64,000 nt of DNA, taken from positions 620,001 through 684,000 of the forward strand of contig NZ_SOFG01000004.1 in NCBI RefSeq assembly GCF_004402485.1, written 5' to 3'. Shown here piece by piece: positions 1 to 7,827 of this stretch (position 1 is the first letter of the stretch; every line of letters begins with the position of its first letter). The translations under genes were made by a program, and so were the position numbers. The notes beneath the pieces are model-generated. The model was not told where the DNA came from. It saw nothing but the letters and a program-made list of their open reading frames with translations, and made no database searches. Origin of the DNA: Cryobacterium algoricola (GTDB lineage: Bacteria; Actinomycetota; Actinomycetes; Actinomycetales; Microbacteriaceae).

Positions 1-205
1 GCTAATCGGTCAGGCATTGACATCGCACCCTCGATTCCTGCTGCCTACCTGATTCACACGCCTCCGCTGCATATCCGCAAGGTACTCCATCGACGTCGGA
101 ATAGCATCCATCGGTACAACCGGATTCGCATCGTCACGATCCCGATATCCGTTGGCTACCTCAGGGAGACAGACCGTTTGCGTTCGGGCACCCAATTCGG
201 CATCG

Positions 206-589
206 TCAGAGATCGTTCAGGTCCGGGTCACTCCATTCGTAGTCCGGGACTGCGATCGTTTCCAGGTACTCGGTCTGGCTCGGAGCGGAAGCCAGCACTT
301 CGAGATTCGCGAGGTGCGTGACGGTTTCCGACGCATCGGGTTCAGGCCACGCTGACTCTTCTGGAATGGACATGAAAGGGCTGGCCGGTGCGAGGAGCAA
401 TGTCGCAGTTACGCTCGTGCCGTCGATGAGCACGACCGGGATGCGCGCGACCGCGGCGCTGTTCTTGACGTTGAGGACGACCAAGAGGGCAACGAGCGCG
501 TCACCGATTAGATCTGCCGTCAAGAACGAGGCGCCACCGAACGTAATTCGTCTCATGCGTCCACGCTGGACTCGTTCCCCGTCGGGCAC
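206..589 (-). CDS. Hypothetical protein, 127 aa
   Basis: I do not recognise this protein. The N-terminal half (residues 12-65) is hydrophobic and strand-like with small residues, and the C-terminal half is acidic. I see no catalytic motif. The start used here is a GTG at 589 with an AGG a few bases upstream. An internal ATG at 556 (residue 12, MRRITFGG) is an equally good start. The gene lies outside the tRNA-Glu repeat pair and points away from it. Codon use is less strictly GC-ending than in the core genes further right, which fits an accessory gene. It may be real but is not certain. Confidence 0.45.
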   Translation of the reverse strand: MPDGERVQRGRMRRITFGGASFLTADLIGDALVALLVVLNVKNSAAVARIPVVLIDGTSVTATLLLAPASPFMSIPEESAWPEPDASETVTHLANLEVLASAPSQTEYLETIAVPDYEWSDPDLNDL

Positions 590-729
590 AAGGACCTTGC
601 GCGCCCGTGCTGCACTGGTGGCACCGGACAGTATTGCGACGGCTCTCGATCAGATGGCCCGTAAATCGGATGCTGCCGAGATGTTGCCAAAACCCGAAAA
701 CGGGCCTTCTCGGGCGCTTAAACAAGAAG

Positions 730-762
730 GCCCGGTTCCCCTTATTTTCACGGGAACCGGGC
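730..762 (-). terminator. Duplicated tRNA-Glu terminator hairpin
   Basis: An 11-bp GC-rich stem (GCCCGGTTCCC with its complement) encloses an AT-rich loop and is followed on the minus strand by a T-containing tract. It is a near copy of the terminator at 2509-2541, so it came with the duplicated tRNA end rather than from a local gene. Confidence 0.6.
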
Positions 763-767
763 AATTG

Positions 768-814
768 TGACCCCAGCGGGATTCGAACCCGCGTTACCGC
801 CGTGAGAGGGCGAT
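768..814 (-). pseudogene. tRNA-Glu 3' fragment (47 nt)
   Basis: These bases are identical to positions 2547-2593 of the intact tRNA-Glu: the acceptor 3' strand, T arm, variable loop and anticodon region. The 5' half (acceptor 5' strand and D arm) is missing, so the fragment cannot fold as a tRNA. I read it as the far attachment site left by an integration event. Confidence 0.8.
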
Positions 815-996
815 TCTTGCCGCCTTCATGCCAAAAGTAAAAATTCAAATGCCTGATCATTGGCGTCTTCATGATCATAGAGATTCGGCTTGGTCCACGT
901 TGTTCTCAAAAGAGTGTTGCCAAAATTTTGCCATTTTGGCTGTGCGCCCATTTCGCGCCCATTTTTCAACCTTGCTCTGCGACCCGCAGTGAGCGC
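815..996. other. AT-richer junction without a clear gene
   Basis: This stretch between the tRNA fragment and the truncated YciI gene is visibly richer in A and T than its surroundings. The minus frame around 880-960 reads a basic segment (KWARNGRTAKMAKFWQ) that could be the tail of a lost phage or integrase gene, but it is too short to assign. I see no supported gene here. Confidence 0.4.
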
Positions 997-1176
997 TCAC
1001 ACCGGATCGTCTCCGCGGCCATCGATGACGGTCGACGCCGACGGGTCGGCCAGGCCGGCCGCGAACACCCAGTGCCCGCCGGCGACCAGCTTCTCGTTGA
1101 ACGCGTCGATCGCGGCCGCCTCCTCCACGGTGCCGGACTCGCTTCGGTCGTCGATGACATTGATCAAGTACTGCAT
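997..1176 (-). pseudogene. Truncated YciI/DGPF-like protein, 59 aa
   Basis: The ATG at 1176 opens a 59-residue reading frame that begins MQYLINVIDDRS and contains GGHWVFAAGL and a final DGRGDDPV before TGA at 997. From memory, YciI-related (DGPF) proteins of about 115 aa start in just this way and continue with a FTDGPFVESKE-type segment. That second half is absent here. The frame ends where the sequence changes to the AT-richer junction. It lies 17 bases downstream of the reductase-like gene on the same strand, and these two families are often neighbours. I interpret it as a gene cut by the island boundary. A functional short form is less likely. Confidence 0.6.
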
Positions 1177-1193
1177 AGTGTCGGCCCTCTCGC

Positions 1194-1790
1194 TCAGGCG
1201 TACACGGGGCGGCCGCCCACGCGGTAGGTGAGCGCAACGATACCGGTGCCGAACACCACCGAATCCTCCAAGTGCAGTCCGAAGTCCAAGCCGTTCTGCG
1301 GGAAGAGCCGCTCGCCCTGCCCGACGATCACCGGGAACTGGACGAGGTTCAACTCATCCACAAGTTCGTTCTCGAGGAGCCAGCGGGCGAGCGCCGCACT
1401 CCCGACCACGAGGAGCTCACCAGTCGGCTGGGCCGTGAGCTCGCGAATCTCGGCGGCGACGTCACCCGAGATCACCGTCGTGTGCTCCCAGGCCGGATTG
1501 GTCAGGGTGTTCGAGACCACGTACTTCGGCTTCGAGCTGATCGCCTCCCCGAACCCACCATCGTTGCTTCGGGTGCCCCAGTACGTCTCGAACAGGCCGA
1601 ATGTCCTTCGGCCAAGCAAGAACGCATCCGGGCGCCGCCAGGTATCGAGGATGTATTGCGCGGCATCCGTATCACCGAACGCACGCGCCCAGCCGCCGCG
1701 AGTGAATCCGGGGTCCATCTCCTCGTTGTTCCCGCCGTTCGCCTGAGCGACGCCATCCAGGGTGACTTGCAGGCTGATGGTGAGTTTCAT
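1194..1790 (-). CDS. Dihydrofolate reductase family protein (RibD C-terminal domain-like)
   Basis: The 198-aa protein has the fold signature of the RibD C-terminal/dihydrofolate reductase-like family. It begins MKLTISLQVTLDGV, has an LLGRRTFGLFETYW segment near residues 58-71, a YVVSNTL strand near 89-95, a GELLVVGSAALARWLL nucleotide-binding segment near 123-138, and an ELNLVQFPVIVGQGERLF C-terminal stretch. Members usually bind NADPH, but the substrate of this branch is unknown. Length is normal for the family. A GAAGGGAG ribosome binding site lies just upstream of the ATG at 1790. It probably forms a two-gene unit with the truncated YciI gene, inside the segment bounded by the tRNA-Glu repeats. 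Confidence 0.85.
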   Translation of the reverse strand: MKLTISLQVTLDGVAQANGGNNEEMDPGFTRGGWARAFGDTDAAQYILDTWRRPDAFLLGRRTFGLFETYWGTRSNDGGFGEAISSKPKYVVSNTLTNPAWEHTTVISGDVAAEIRELTAQPTGELLVVGSAALARWLLENELVDELNLVQFPVIVGQGERLFPQNGLDFGLHLEDSVVFGTGIVALTYRVGGRPVYA

Positions 1791-2078
1791 GGTGCTACTC
1801 CCTTCGCGCCACCCCTGGTGGGCGGCCTCACTACTGCAACGAATGCGTCCGATCCAATTCGACAGTTCTGCTTGGAATTCTCCGGAAGTACCAATCTTGA
1901 TGGGAAGCGTCGGCTCCGCCTCGATCCAGGTGAATGTACTCGAAAAACTCGAGGGGAGCGCGCCGAAGCTGTATCAGAAGGGAACGGCTTGCGGGACTCT
2001 CGAACTCTGAACGGCCCATTGGGGTTCCGAGAAGGGGATCAACTTCTGTGCACGACCGGGGCTGCTTAGGGTGGAGGG
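1791..2078. other. Divergent intergenic region inside the tRNA-Glu bracket
   Basis: These 288 bases separate the minus-strand reductase-like gene from the plus-strand CxxC protein and should hold both promoters. I could not pick convincing -35 and -10 pairs. A minus-strand reading frame crosses the region but has no start signal or recognisable motif. Confidence 0.3.
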
Positions 2079-2429
2079 ATGAACGCAACGTGCGACACCT
2101 GTGAATCGGCATTGAGACATACCGCCGGACCTCCACCGCACAACGTTGACGTTCTCGGCACGACCGCTGAATTAGCGGATCGGGTTGCCGAGGGTCGCAT
2201 GCGGTACCTCCGGGGAGATGTCCCGTTGGCAGACATGATCGACCTTGCTCGATCCGAATTGAGGTACACGATAGTGAGCTTCTTGGATTGCGCTGACTGC
2301 GGTCAAGTCAAATTCTGGGGACTTTGTATCCGCGGAGCTCCGATCTACAAGACGGTCGATGCCGGGGCTCCCGCGGCCTGGAAGTGGGAACCTGTTCCGT
2401 CTCGTGAGACATGGGCTCGCCAGGCATAG
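2079..2429 (+). CDS. Hypothetical protein with paired CxxC motifs, 116 aa
   Basis: I do not recognise the family. The protein has CDTC at residues 5-8, then CADC and GLC near residues 91-102, arranged like a split zinc ribbon. The middle is helical and mixed in charge (ELADRVAEGRMRYLRGDVPLADMIDLARSEL). There is no signal peptide or membrane segment, so it is probably cytoplasmic. The ATG at 2079 is preceded almost directly by GGTGGAGGG, giving a very short spacing. It is the last gene before the tRNA-Glu end and belongs to the putative integrated segment. Metal binding is inferred from cysteine spacing only. Confidence 0.6.
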   Translation: MNATCDTCESALRHTAGPPPHNVDVLGTTAELADRVAEGRMRYLRGDVPLADMIDLARSELRYTIVSFLDCADCGQVKFWGLCIRGAPIYKTVDAGAPAAWKWEPVPSRETWARQA

Positions 2430-2452
2430 ACCGCTCGCGAAAGTCAGGTCGC

Positions 2453-2593
2453 GAAATCGGATGTTGCCGAACCCGAAAACGAGCACTCTGGGGCGCTTAA
2501 ACAAGAACGCCCGGTTCCCTTTATTTTCAAGGGAACCGGGCAATTGTGACCCCAGCGGGATTCGAACCCGCGTTACCGCCGTGAGAGGGCGAT
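2453..2593. repeat. Proximal copy of the tRNA-Glu att-like direct repeat
   Basis: This is the partner of 663-814, covering the intact tRNA's 3' half, its terminator and a short flank. The two copies run in the same direction and are about 1.7 kb apart, so recombination between them would excise the reductase-like, YciI-like and CxxC genes and leave the tRNA intact. Confidence 0.75.
2509..2541 (-). terminator. tRNA-Glu rho-independent terminator
   Basis: A perfect 12-bp stem (GCCCGGTTCCCT with its complement) encloses a 9-nt AT-rich loop and is followed on the minus strand by a GTTCTTGTTT tract. It starts 6 bases after the tRNA 3' end. Confidence 0.85.
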
Positions 2594-2619
2594 GTCCTAG
2601 GCCGCTAAACGATGGGGCC
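2547..2619 (-). tRNA. tRNA-Glu (CTC)
   Basis: The 73-nt cloverleaf begins GGCCCCA on the minus strand. Its anticodon stem TCGCC/GGCGG encloses loop CTCTCAC with anticodon CTC, and its T arm reads GCGGGTTCGAATCCCGC. The acceptor stem pairs fully and CCA is not encoded. The 3' half is duplicated at 768-814, marking the gene as an integration target. Confidence 0.95.
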
Positions 2620-2757
2620 GTTTTTGCAACTTACCGAGTATGCCACACGGATCGGGTCCGCTCCAAACCGAGCGGACGACACGGCACGTCCTCGGCTTGC
2701 ATCACGCAGTCATCTGGGTATTAGCTCGGTCCAGACACCCGAGAGAACGGACCCGAC

Positions 2758-3396
2758 ATGAAACTGACCAAGCTCGAGCACGCGGCCCTGATCGTCGAGG
2801 TAGCGGGACGCAAACTCTTCATCGATCCGGGTTCGTACACGACGGCATTGACTGACACGGCGAGGGCGGATGCCATCGTCATCACCCACGAGCATCCCGA
2901 CCACTGGACTCCCGAACAACTCGACCGCATCATCGCCCTCAGCCCCGACGTGCGGATCTTAGGTCCGGCCGGGGTTGCCGCCGCAGCACAGGGCTACCCC
3001 GTCGAGGTCGTCCATGAGGGCGACACCGTCACGGTCGGCGAGTTCACCCTGCGCTTCTTCGGAAGCACGCACGCCGTCATCCACTCGTCGATCCCCGTGA
3101 TCGACAACGTCGGCGTCCTCGTCAACGACCGGCTGTATTACGCCGGCGACGCCTTCACGGTCCCGGCAGGGGTGGCTGTCGACACGCTCGCCGTTCCGGC
3201 CGGCGCACCCTGGTTGAAGATCAGTGAAGTGATCGACTATGTGCTCGCCGTGAAGCCGCGCCGCACCTTTCCGACCCACGAAATGCTGCTGTCGAGGGCG
3301 GGCAAGGACCTCTCCAATCTGCGCATCGCCGCAGCGACCGAACAGGCCGGCGGCGAGTTCTTCGTCCTCGAACCGAACGAGTCCCTCGACCTCTGA
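2758..3396 (+). CDS. MBL-fold metal-dependent hydrolase
   Basis: The 212-aa protein is a compact metallo-beta-lactamase-fold hydrolase. The signature HEHPDH sits at residues 44-49, followed by GSTHAVIH near residue 101, an AGD motif near 129 and a further histidine in FPTHEM near 169. These are the expected ligands of a two-metal site. Short UlaG-like members act on phosphodiester or lactone substrates, but the substrate here cannot be read from sequence. There is no signal peptide, so it is cytoplasmic. The start is ATG at 2758. It stands alone just behind the tRNA-Glu, with about 230 bases before the next gene. Confidence 0.85.
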   Translation: MKLTKLEHAALIVEVAGRKLFIDPGSYTTALTDTARADAIVITHEHPDHWTPEQLDRIIALSPDVRILGPAGVAAAAQGYPVEVVHEGDTVTVGEFTLRFFGSTHAVIHSSIPVIDNVGVLVNDRLYYAGDAFTVPAGVAVDTLAVPAGAPWLKISEVIDYVLAVKPRRTFPTHEMLLSRAGKDLSNLRIAAATEQAGGEFFVLEPNESLDL

Positions 3397-3624
3397 ACCG
3401 GGCAGTCCGGCATCCGCCGGTGCGGCACCCGAAATGCGCGTCGTACGCTGGGATGACTGGGATGTAAACGTCGGCTGGTTCCCAGTCCTCTCCCAGCGAG
3501 CGCCGTGAATGTGCAACTACTGTGAATTTATTGTCTGCGCACCGTTATCGCCAGCATCCGCTGGCCGGTACGGCTTCCGCGGGTCGAGCGAAGCGCTCCA
3601 GTCACCCAACGAAGGAAAGCCCGC

Positions 3625-4347
3625 ATGAGTGTTCCCGTTTTGTCCGCGCAGGTCATCGGCAAGTCCTATGGCAGCGGAGCCAACCGCTTTGATGCGCTCA
3701 AAGGCGTCTCCCTCGACATCCAGGCCGGCGAGTCCGTAGCCATCGTCGGAAAGAGCGGCTCGGGAAAGTCGACGCTCATGCACCTTCTCGCGCTCCTCGA
3801 CGATCCGGACTCCGGCGTCCTCCTCGTCGAAGGCACCGACGCCAAGAAGCTCAAGGCGAAGGAACTCAACCGGCTGCGCAACCAGGACTTCGGTTTCGTG
3901 TTCCAGCAGTTCTTCCTCACCGCGAACGCGACCGTGCTCGAGAACGTCGTCCTCCCCCTCACGATCGCCGGCGTCGGGGCCAAGGAACGCAAAGCCCGCG
4001 GCATGGCTGCACTCGAACAGCTCGAACTGGCCGACAAGGCCAAGAACAAGGCGAAGAACCTCTCCGGCGGGCAGAAGCAGCGCGCGGTGATCGCGCGCGC
4101 CCTCGTAAACAACCCCAAGGTCATCTTCGCCGACGAGCCGACCGGAAACCTCGACTCCGCCACCGGAACGGTCGTGGAAGACATCCTCTTCAAGCTCAAC
4201 AAGGAGAACGGCATCACGCTCATCATCGTGACCCACGACACGGAGCTCGCCGCCCGCTGCGACCGCCAGATCTTCATCCGCGACGGCCTCGAAGAGACAG
4301 CCGACTCGCCAACCGGAACCCACAAGAGAGGCGGAGCCCACTCGTGA
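3625..4347 (+). CDS. ABC transporter ATP-binding protein (MacB/LolD type)
   Basis: The 240-aa ATPase has Walker A GKSGSGKST at residues 42-50, a Q loop at FVFQQFF, signature LSGGQ at 146-150, Walker B VIFADEP at 166-172 and a switch histidine in VTHDTE. Its length and the LNRLRNQDFGFVFQ region fit the MacB/LolD class that pairs with FtsX-like permeases rather than classic importers. Its stop overlaps the permease start by 4 bases, so the two are translationally coupled. It probably powers a mechanotransmission-type exporter or lipoprotein/peptide release system at the membrane. No periplasmic partner is encoded beside it. Confidence 0.9.
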   Translation: MSVPVLSAQVIGKSYGSGANRFDALKGVSLDIQAGESVAIVGKSGSGKSTLMHLLALLDDPDSGVLLVEGTDAKKLKAKELNRLRNQDFGFVFQQFFLTANATVLENVVLPLTIAGVGAKERKARGMAALEQLELADKAKNKAKNLSGGQKQRAVIARALVNNPKVIFADEPTGNLDSATGTVVEDILFKLNKENGITLIIVTHDTELAARCDRQIFIRDGLEETADSPTGTHKRGGAHS

Positions 4348-5645
4348 AGTTCCTCGACATCGTCCGCTCCGCCATCCAGAACAGCTTCCGCAACAAGCTC
4401 CGCACCGGCCTCACCGTCATCGCCATCTTCATCGGAGCCTTCACGCTCACGATCACGAGCGGCATCGGCACCGGAGTGACCGCATACATCAACGGTCAGG
4501 TCTCGGCGATCGGTGCCGCCGACGTGCTCACCATCACCAAGGCAGCGGATGCGACGGCCACGGCCAGCGACGGACCGGCCGCCTACGACCCAAGCAAGTC
4601 CACGACCGTGAGCCTCGGCAACGGATCTCGCCCCGGCTCGACCATCCAGGCCCTGACCGCGGCCGACCTCGCGAAGATCAAGGCGACCGCCGGCATCCTG
4701 AGCGTCGACCCCGCCGTGCGGGTCTCGCCGGACTACGTCGAATATGCCGACAACGGAAAGTTCGAGCTCACGGTCAGCCAGACCGGCACCATCACGACGG
4801 CAGACCTCGCCGCTGGAACGCAACTCGACAACAGCAGTTCGAGCGACCAGCTCCTCCTGCCGACGACGTACCTGAAGAACCTCGGCTACGCGAACGCCCA
4901 GGCCGCCGTCGGCACGCCGGTCAGCATCGGCATCACCGACTACACCGGAACCCAGCAGACCGTCACGGCCACCGTCGTCGGCGTGCAGAACGAGACGCTG
5001 CTCGGCAGCGGTGCCGCCCTCAACCGGAGCCTCGTCGCCCACCTGCACACCGTCGCGATCACCGGAGAGCCGGCCGGAGTTTCCGCAGGCTATGCCACCG
5101 CCGTCGCGCACTTCGACGCCTCGGCGACGAAGGCTGAGATCTCCACGATCAAGGCCGACCTCAGCGCACAAGGATATTCGTCCCAGACCGTCGCAGACAC
5201 GATCGGCGCCTTCGAGACCGTGATCAACGTCATCATCGGCGTGCTCAACGCCTTCGCCGTGATCGCCCTGATCGCCGCCGGGTTCGGCATCGTCAACACC
5301 CTGCTGATGAGCGTGCAGGAACGCACCCGCGAGATCGGACTGATGAAGGCCATGGGCATGAACGGCGGCCGGGTCTATGCCCTGTTCAGCATGGAGGCGG
5401 TCTTCATCGGCTTCCTCGGCAGCGCGCTCGGCGTCGTCGCCGCGATCGGTGTCGGCTCGCTCATCAGCAATCTCCTCGCGAACGGGATCTTCTCTGCACT
5501 GCCCGGCCTCCAGGTCGTGCAGTTCGCACCGGCTTCGATCGCCATCATCGTCGGCGTGGTGATGCTCATCGCGTTCCTCGCCGGTACCCTTCCGGCCAGG
5601 GCCGCCGCACGACAGAATCCCATCGACGCCCTTCGGTATGAGTAA
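4344..5645 (+). CDS. ABC transporter permease, FtsX/MacB type
   Basis: The 433-aa membrane protein has one N-terminal transmembrane helix (about residues 20-42), a large extracytoplasmic domain of roughly 250 residues, and three C-terminal helices (near 295-320, 345-370 and 395-420). It ends in the typical PARAAARQNPIDALRYE tail. The motif QERTREIGLMKAMG in the cytoplasmic loop is the usual FtsX-family contact with the ATPase. It forms the membrane half of the transporter with the preceding gene. The last codons overlap the downstream TetR gene by 8 bases. Confidence 0.9.
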   Translation: MKFLDIVRSAIQNSFRNKLRTGLTVIAIFIGAFTLTITSGIGTGVTAYINGQVSAIGAADVLTITKAADATATASDGPAAYDPSKSTTVSLGNGSRPGSTIQALTAADLAKIKATAGILSVDPAVRVSPDYVEYADNGKFELTVSQTGTITTADLAAGTQLDNSSSSDQLLLPTTYLKNLGYANAQAAVGTPVSIGITDYTGTQQTVTATVVGVQNETLLGSGAALNRSLVAHLHTVAITGEPAGVSAGYATAVAHFDASATKAEISTIKADLSAQGYSSQTVADTIGAFETVINVIIGVLNAFAVIALIAAGFGIVNTLLMSVQERTREIGLMKAMGMNGGRVYALFSMEAVFIGFLGSALGVVAAIGVGSLISNLLANGIFSALPGLQVVQFAPASIAIIVGVVMLIAFLAGTLPARAAARQNPIDALRYE

Positions 5646-6336
5646 CGGGGCGGGGACCACGCACACCGCCCCCTCCGACGCCGGGCAGGACGACGGGCTG
5701 CGCGCTCGCAAGCGCGCAGCCACCCAGGCCGCGCTCGAAGCGGCCGCCATCGGCCAGGCCAGCGAACATGGCTACCACCACGTCACCGTCGAGATGATCT
5801 GCGAGGCCGCCCAGGTCTCTCCACGCACCTTCTTCAACTACTTTTCGACGAAGGATGCCGCCTTCCTCGGGGCATCCGCGCCCATCCCGACCGAGGAAGC
5901 CGTGGAGACGTTCGTCGCGGGCGCCGGCGGATCGGTGCTCGCCGAACTCGTCCTGATGATCGAGTCCGCGATCGACGCGAGCGAGCCCGACCGGGAGCTT
6001 CTCCGGGCCAGGCGCACGCTCATCGAGAACACACCAGAACTCTTCACGAGTGAGATCACCCGCCTTGCCGAACTCGAGGACCGGCTTGCGGAGATCGTGC
6101 TCCTTCGTTTCGCCACCCGCGGGCGCACGGCGGCGACCACGCCGGACATCCTCGACGAAGCGCACATGGTCGTCGGGCTGGCGGTCAGCGTTCTCCGGTT
6201 CGCGATGCGCAAGGCCTCGGAATCCGACGACTCTGCCGATCCCCGCGCCATCCTGCGTCACGCCATCGGCCTCGTCGAACGCATTACCGGGGTCAATCCG
6301 TTCACGACGGATGCCCGCGAACCGCGGAGCGACTAG
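5638..6336 (+). CDS. TetR/AcrR family transcriptional regulator
   Basis: The 232-aa protein has an N-terminal TetR helix-turn-helix: RKRAATQAALEAAA, then GYHHVTVEMICEAAQVSPRTFFNYFSTKDAAF at about residues 44-75. The C-terminal ligand domain is variable and helical. The gene overlaps the end of the permease gene, so it is the third gene of the ABC operon and most likely regulates it. The family usually represses transport genes and is released by the exported compound. I found no clear palindromic operator in the 230 bases before the ATPase gene. Confidence 0.85.
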   Translation: MSNGAGTTHTAPSDAGQDDGLRARKRAATQAALEAAAIGQASEHGYHHVTVEMICEAAQVSPRTFFNYFSTKDAAFLGASAPIPTEEAVETFVAGAGGSVLAELVLMIESAIDASEPDRELLRARRTLIENTPELFTSEITRLAELEDRLAEIVLLRFATRGRTAATTPDILDEAHMVVGLAVSVLRFAMRKASESDDSADPRAILRHAIGLVERITGVNPFTTDAREPRSD

Positions 6337-6374
6337 CCCACCTGCTGAGATCCCTGTGTATCCACACACTGCGG

Positions 6375-6402
6375 TTGCAAAACGTGAGGAATTGTCTACT
6401 TT
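6375..6402 (+). promoter_or_regulatory. Candidate promoter of the glycosyltransferase/beta-helix operon
   Basis: TTGCAA and TACTTT are separated by 16 bases and lie 133 bases before the glycosyltransferase ATG. The fit is moderate. This is the best sigma-70-like pair in the 198-base gap. Confidence 0.35.
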
Positions 6403-6421
6403 GGTTCAGTAGGGACCTGAC

Positions 6422-6441
6422 GCCGTACTCGCGAGTACGGC
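6422..6441. promoter_or_regulatory. Perfect 20-bp palindrome upstream of the polysaccharide operon
   Basis: The sequence GCCGTACTCG followed by its exact complement forms a gapless 20-bp palindrome about 20 bases downstream of the candidate -10. This is a normal place for a repressor operator. It could also act in RNA as a hairpin in the leader. No regulator gene lies directly beside it except the TetR gene ending at 6336. Confidence 0.5.
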
Positions 6442-6534
6442 CGGAACCCCGGAACTGAATCGCTGCACACCTTCGACGAGTCAGCTCAATGGCGCCGCTG
6501 ACCAGCACAATCGAGCACAAGGAACCCGATCCCT

Positions 6535-7827
6535 ATGCCCCCAGAATCGACAGTGTCCGCTGACCCCGGCTACGCGTTGGACTGGGGCGCCATCGCGAGT
6601 GCGGTTGTGCACGACGCGGGGGTCGTGGTTTCCTATTTTCCCCTGGCCATTGCGGGAACCATCGTCTGGGGGCTCTGGCTGTACCGGTTCATCCTGTCGC
6701 ATCGGGCCCCAGCGATCGTCACAGACTTCCGAACGTCGACCTCCGTGATCGTGCCCTCGTTCCATGAGGACCCCGAGATCCTGTTGAGTTGCCTCGATAC
6801 CTGGCGGGCCCAGAACCCCAACGAGATCCTGATCGTGCTCGACGTCGCGGATGTCGACACCTACGAACGCATCGTCCGGATCGGCGATCCACGCGTCAGA
6901 CCGATCCTCTTCCATCATGTGGGCAAGAGGTCGGCGCTCGGGGCGGGGATCCGGGAGGCGAGGCACACCCTCCTCGTTCTCACGGACTCGGACACGTGGT
7001 GGGAACCGGACCTGCTCAGAAACGTACAGATGCCCTTCGAGGACCCCCTGGTCGGAGCGGTCGGTACCCGCCAGAACGTGTACCAGAGCGGCACGAGTGT
7101 CTGGCGACGGATCGCAGACTGGCTGGTCGACCTGCGTTACCTCGACTACGTGCCCGCCATGGGGCGGGCAGGGGCCGTGCCCTGCGTTTCCGGGCGGACG
7201 GCGGTGTATCGGCGGGCGGCGGTCCTGCCCGTGCTCGACCACCTCGAGAACGAGTTCTTCCTGGGCCGACGCTGCATCTCCGGAGACGACGGCCGCCTGA
7301 CGTGGCTCGTGCTCGCCTCCGGCTACAAAACCGTGCACCAGGCATCCGCACGCGCCCTGTCGATGTTCCCGACCGGCTTCCGGGCCTTCGTCAAGCAACG
7401 CGTGCGCTGGAGCCGCAACTCCTACCGGTGCTACCTCACCGCCATGGCCAGGGGCTGGCTCTGGCGGGTACCGTTCATCACAAAGGTGACCGTGCTCCAG
7501 ATCCTGCTCACCCCGCTCACGATGGGCATCACCCTGTTCTACCTGGTCTTCAGTCGCCTCGAGTTGAGCGTCGTCGGGTTCGCAGCAGCCATCGGCTGGC
7601 TGCTTCTCGGCCGCGGCATCCGTGGAATCTCACACCTGCGCCGACACCCGAAGGACCTGCTGCTCCTGCCGTTGCTCGCCCTCGCCGTCATCATCGTCGC
7701 CCTCCCGATCAAGACGTATGCCCTCGTCACCATGAACCGGCAGGGCTGGCTCACCCGCCACAACGACACCATCGGCGGTGACGGCCAGGACGCGCGCACC
7801 CTCACCCCAGCGGCGGTGGCCCCGTGA
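6535..7827 (+). CDS. Membrane glycosyltransferase family 2 (hyaluronan/alginate synthase-like)
   Basis: The 430-aa processive-type glycosyltransferase has a transmembrane helix near residues 30-52, then a GT-A catalytic domain. The nucleotide-binding VIVPSFHED is at 71-79, the DSD metal motif at 151-153, acceptor-site SGDD at 249-252 and product-binding QRVRW at 288-292. At least three C-terminal helices follow between about 313 and 400. This order is that of hyaluronan synthase, NodC and Alg8, which polymerise and extrude a chain from UDP- or GDP-sugars. The sugar cannot be read. The stop overlaps the next gene by 4 bases, so synthesis is coupled to two membrane beta-helix proteins. Confidence 0.88.
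   Translation: MPPESTVSADPGYALDWGAIASAVVHDAGVVVSYFPLAIAGTIVWGLWLYRFILSHRAPAIVTDFRTSTSVIVPSFHEDPEILLSCLDTWRAQNPNEILIVLDVADVDTYERIVRIGDPRVRPILFHHVGKRSALGAGIREARHTLLVLTDSDTWWEPDLLRNVQMPFEDPLVGAVGTRQNVYQSGTSVWRRIADWLVDLRYLDYVPAMGRAGAVPCVSGRTAVYRRAAVLPVLDHLENEFFLGRRCISGDDGRLTWLVLASGYKTVHQASARALSMFPTGFRAFVKQRVRWSRNSYRCYLTAMARGWLWRVPFITKVTVLQILLTPLTMGITLFYLVFSRLELSVVGFAAAIGWLLLGRGIRGISHLRRHPKDLLLLPLLALAVIIVALPIKTYALVTMNRQGWLTRHNDTIGGDGQDARTLTPAAVAP

Larger units (their letters stand above)
663..814. repeat. Distal copy of tRNA-Glu 3' end and terminator (att-like direct repeat)
   Basis: This block matches 2453-2593 in the same orientation with a few substitutions and one short insertion. The shared part contains the downstream flank, the rho-independent terminator and the 3' 47 nt of tRNA-Glu. 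Identity stops abruptly at 814, inside the anticodon stem. A duplicated tRNA 3' end is the usual mark of tyrosine-recombinase integration into a tRNA gene. No intact integrase remains between the copies. Confidence 0.75.

Noticed and set aside
10-195. A 61-aa minus-strand open frame at the left edge
   Set aside because: Its start is a TTG without a ribosome binding site, it carries no recognisable motif, and competing frames exist. It may be part of a gene that extends beyond the window, but I could not support it.
880-965. Possible C-terminal remnant of an integrase (basic segment before the tRNA fragment)
   Set aside because: The segment is too short to show the catalytic Arg-His-Arg-Tyr pattern. 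The location is suggestive, but the sequence is not enough.
1831-2136. Open frame on the minus strand across the reductase/CxxC gap
   Set aside because: It crosses the promoter region and overlaps the start of the better-supported plus-strand gene. There is no start signal.
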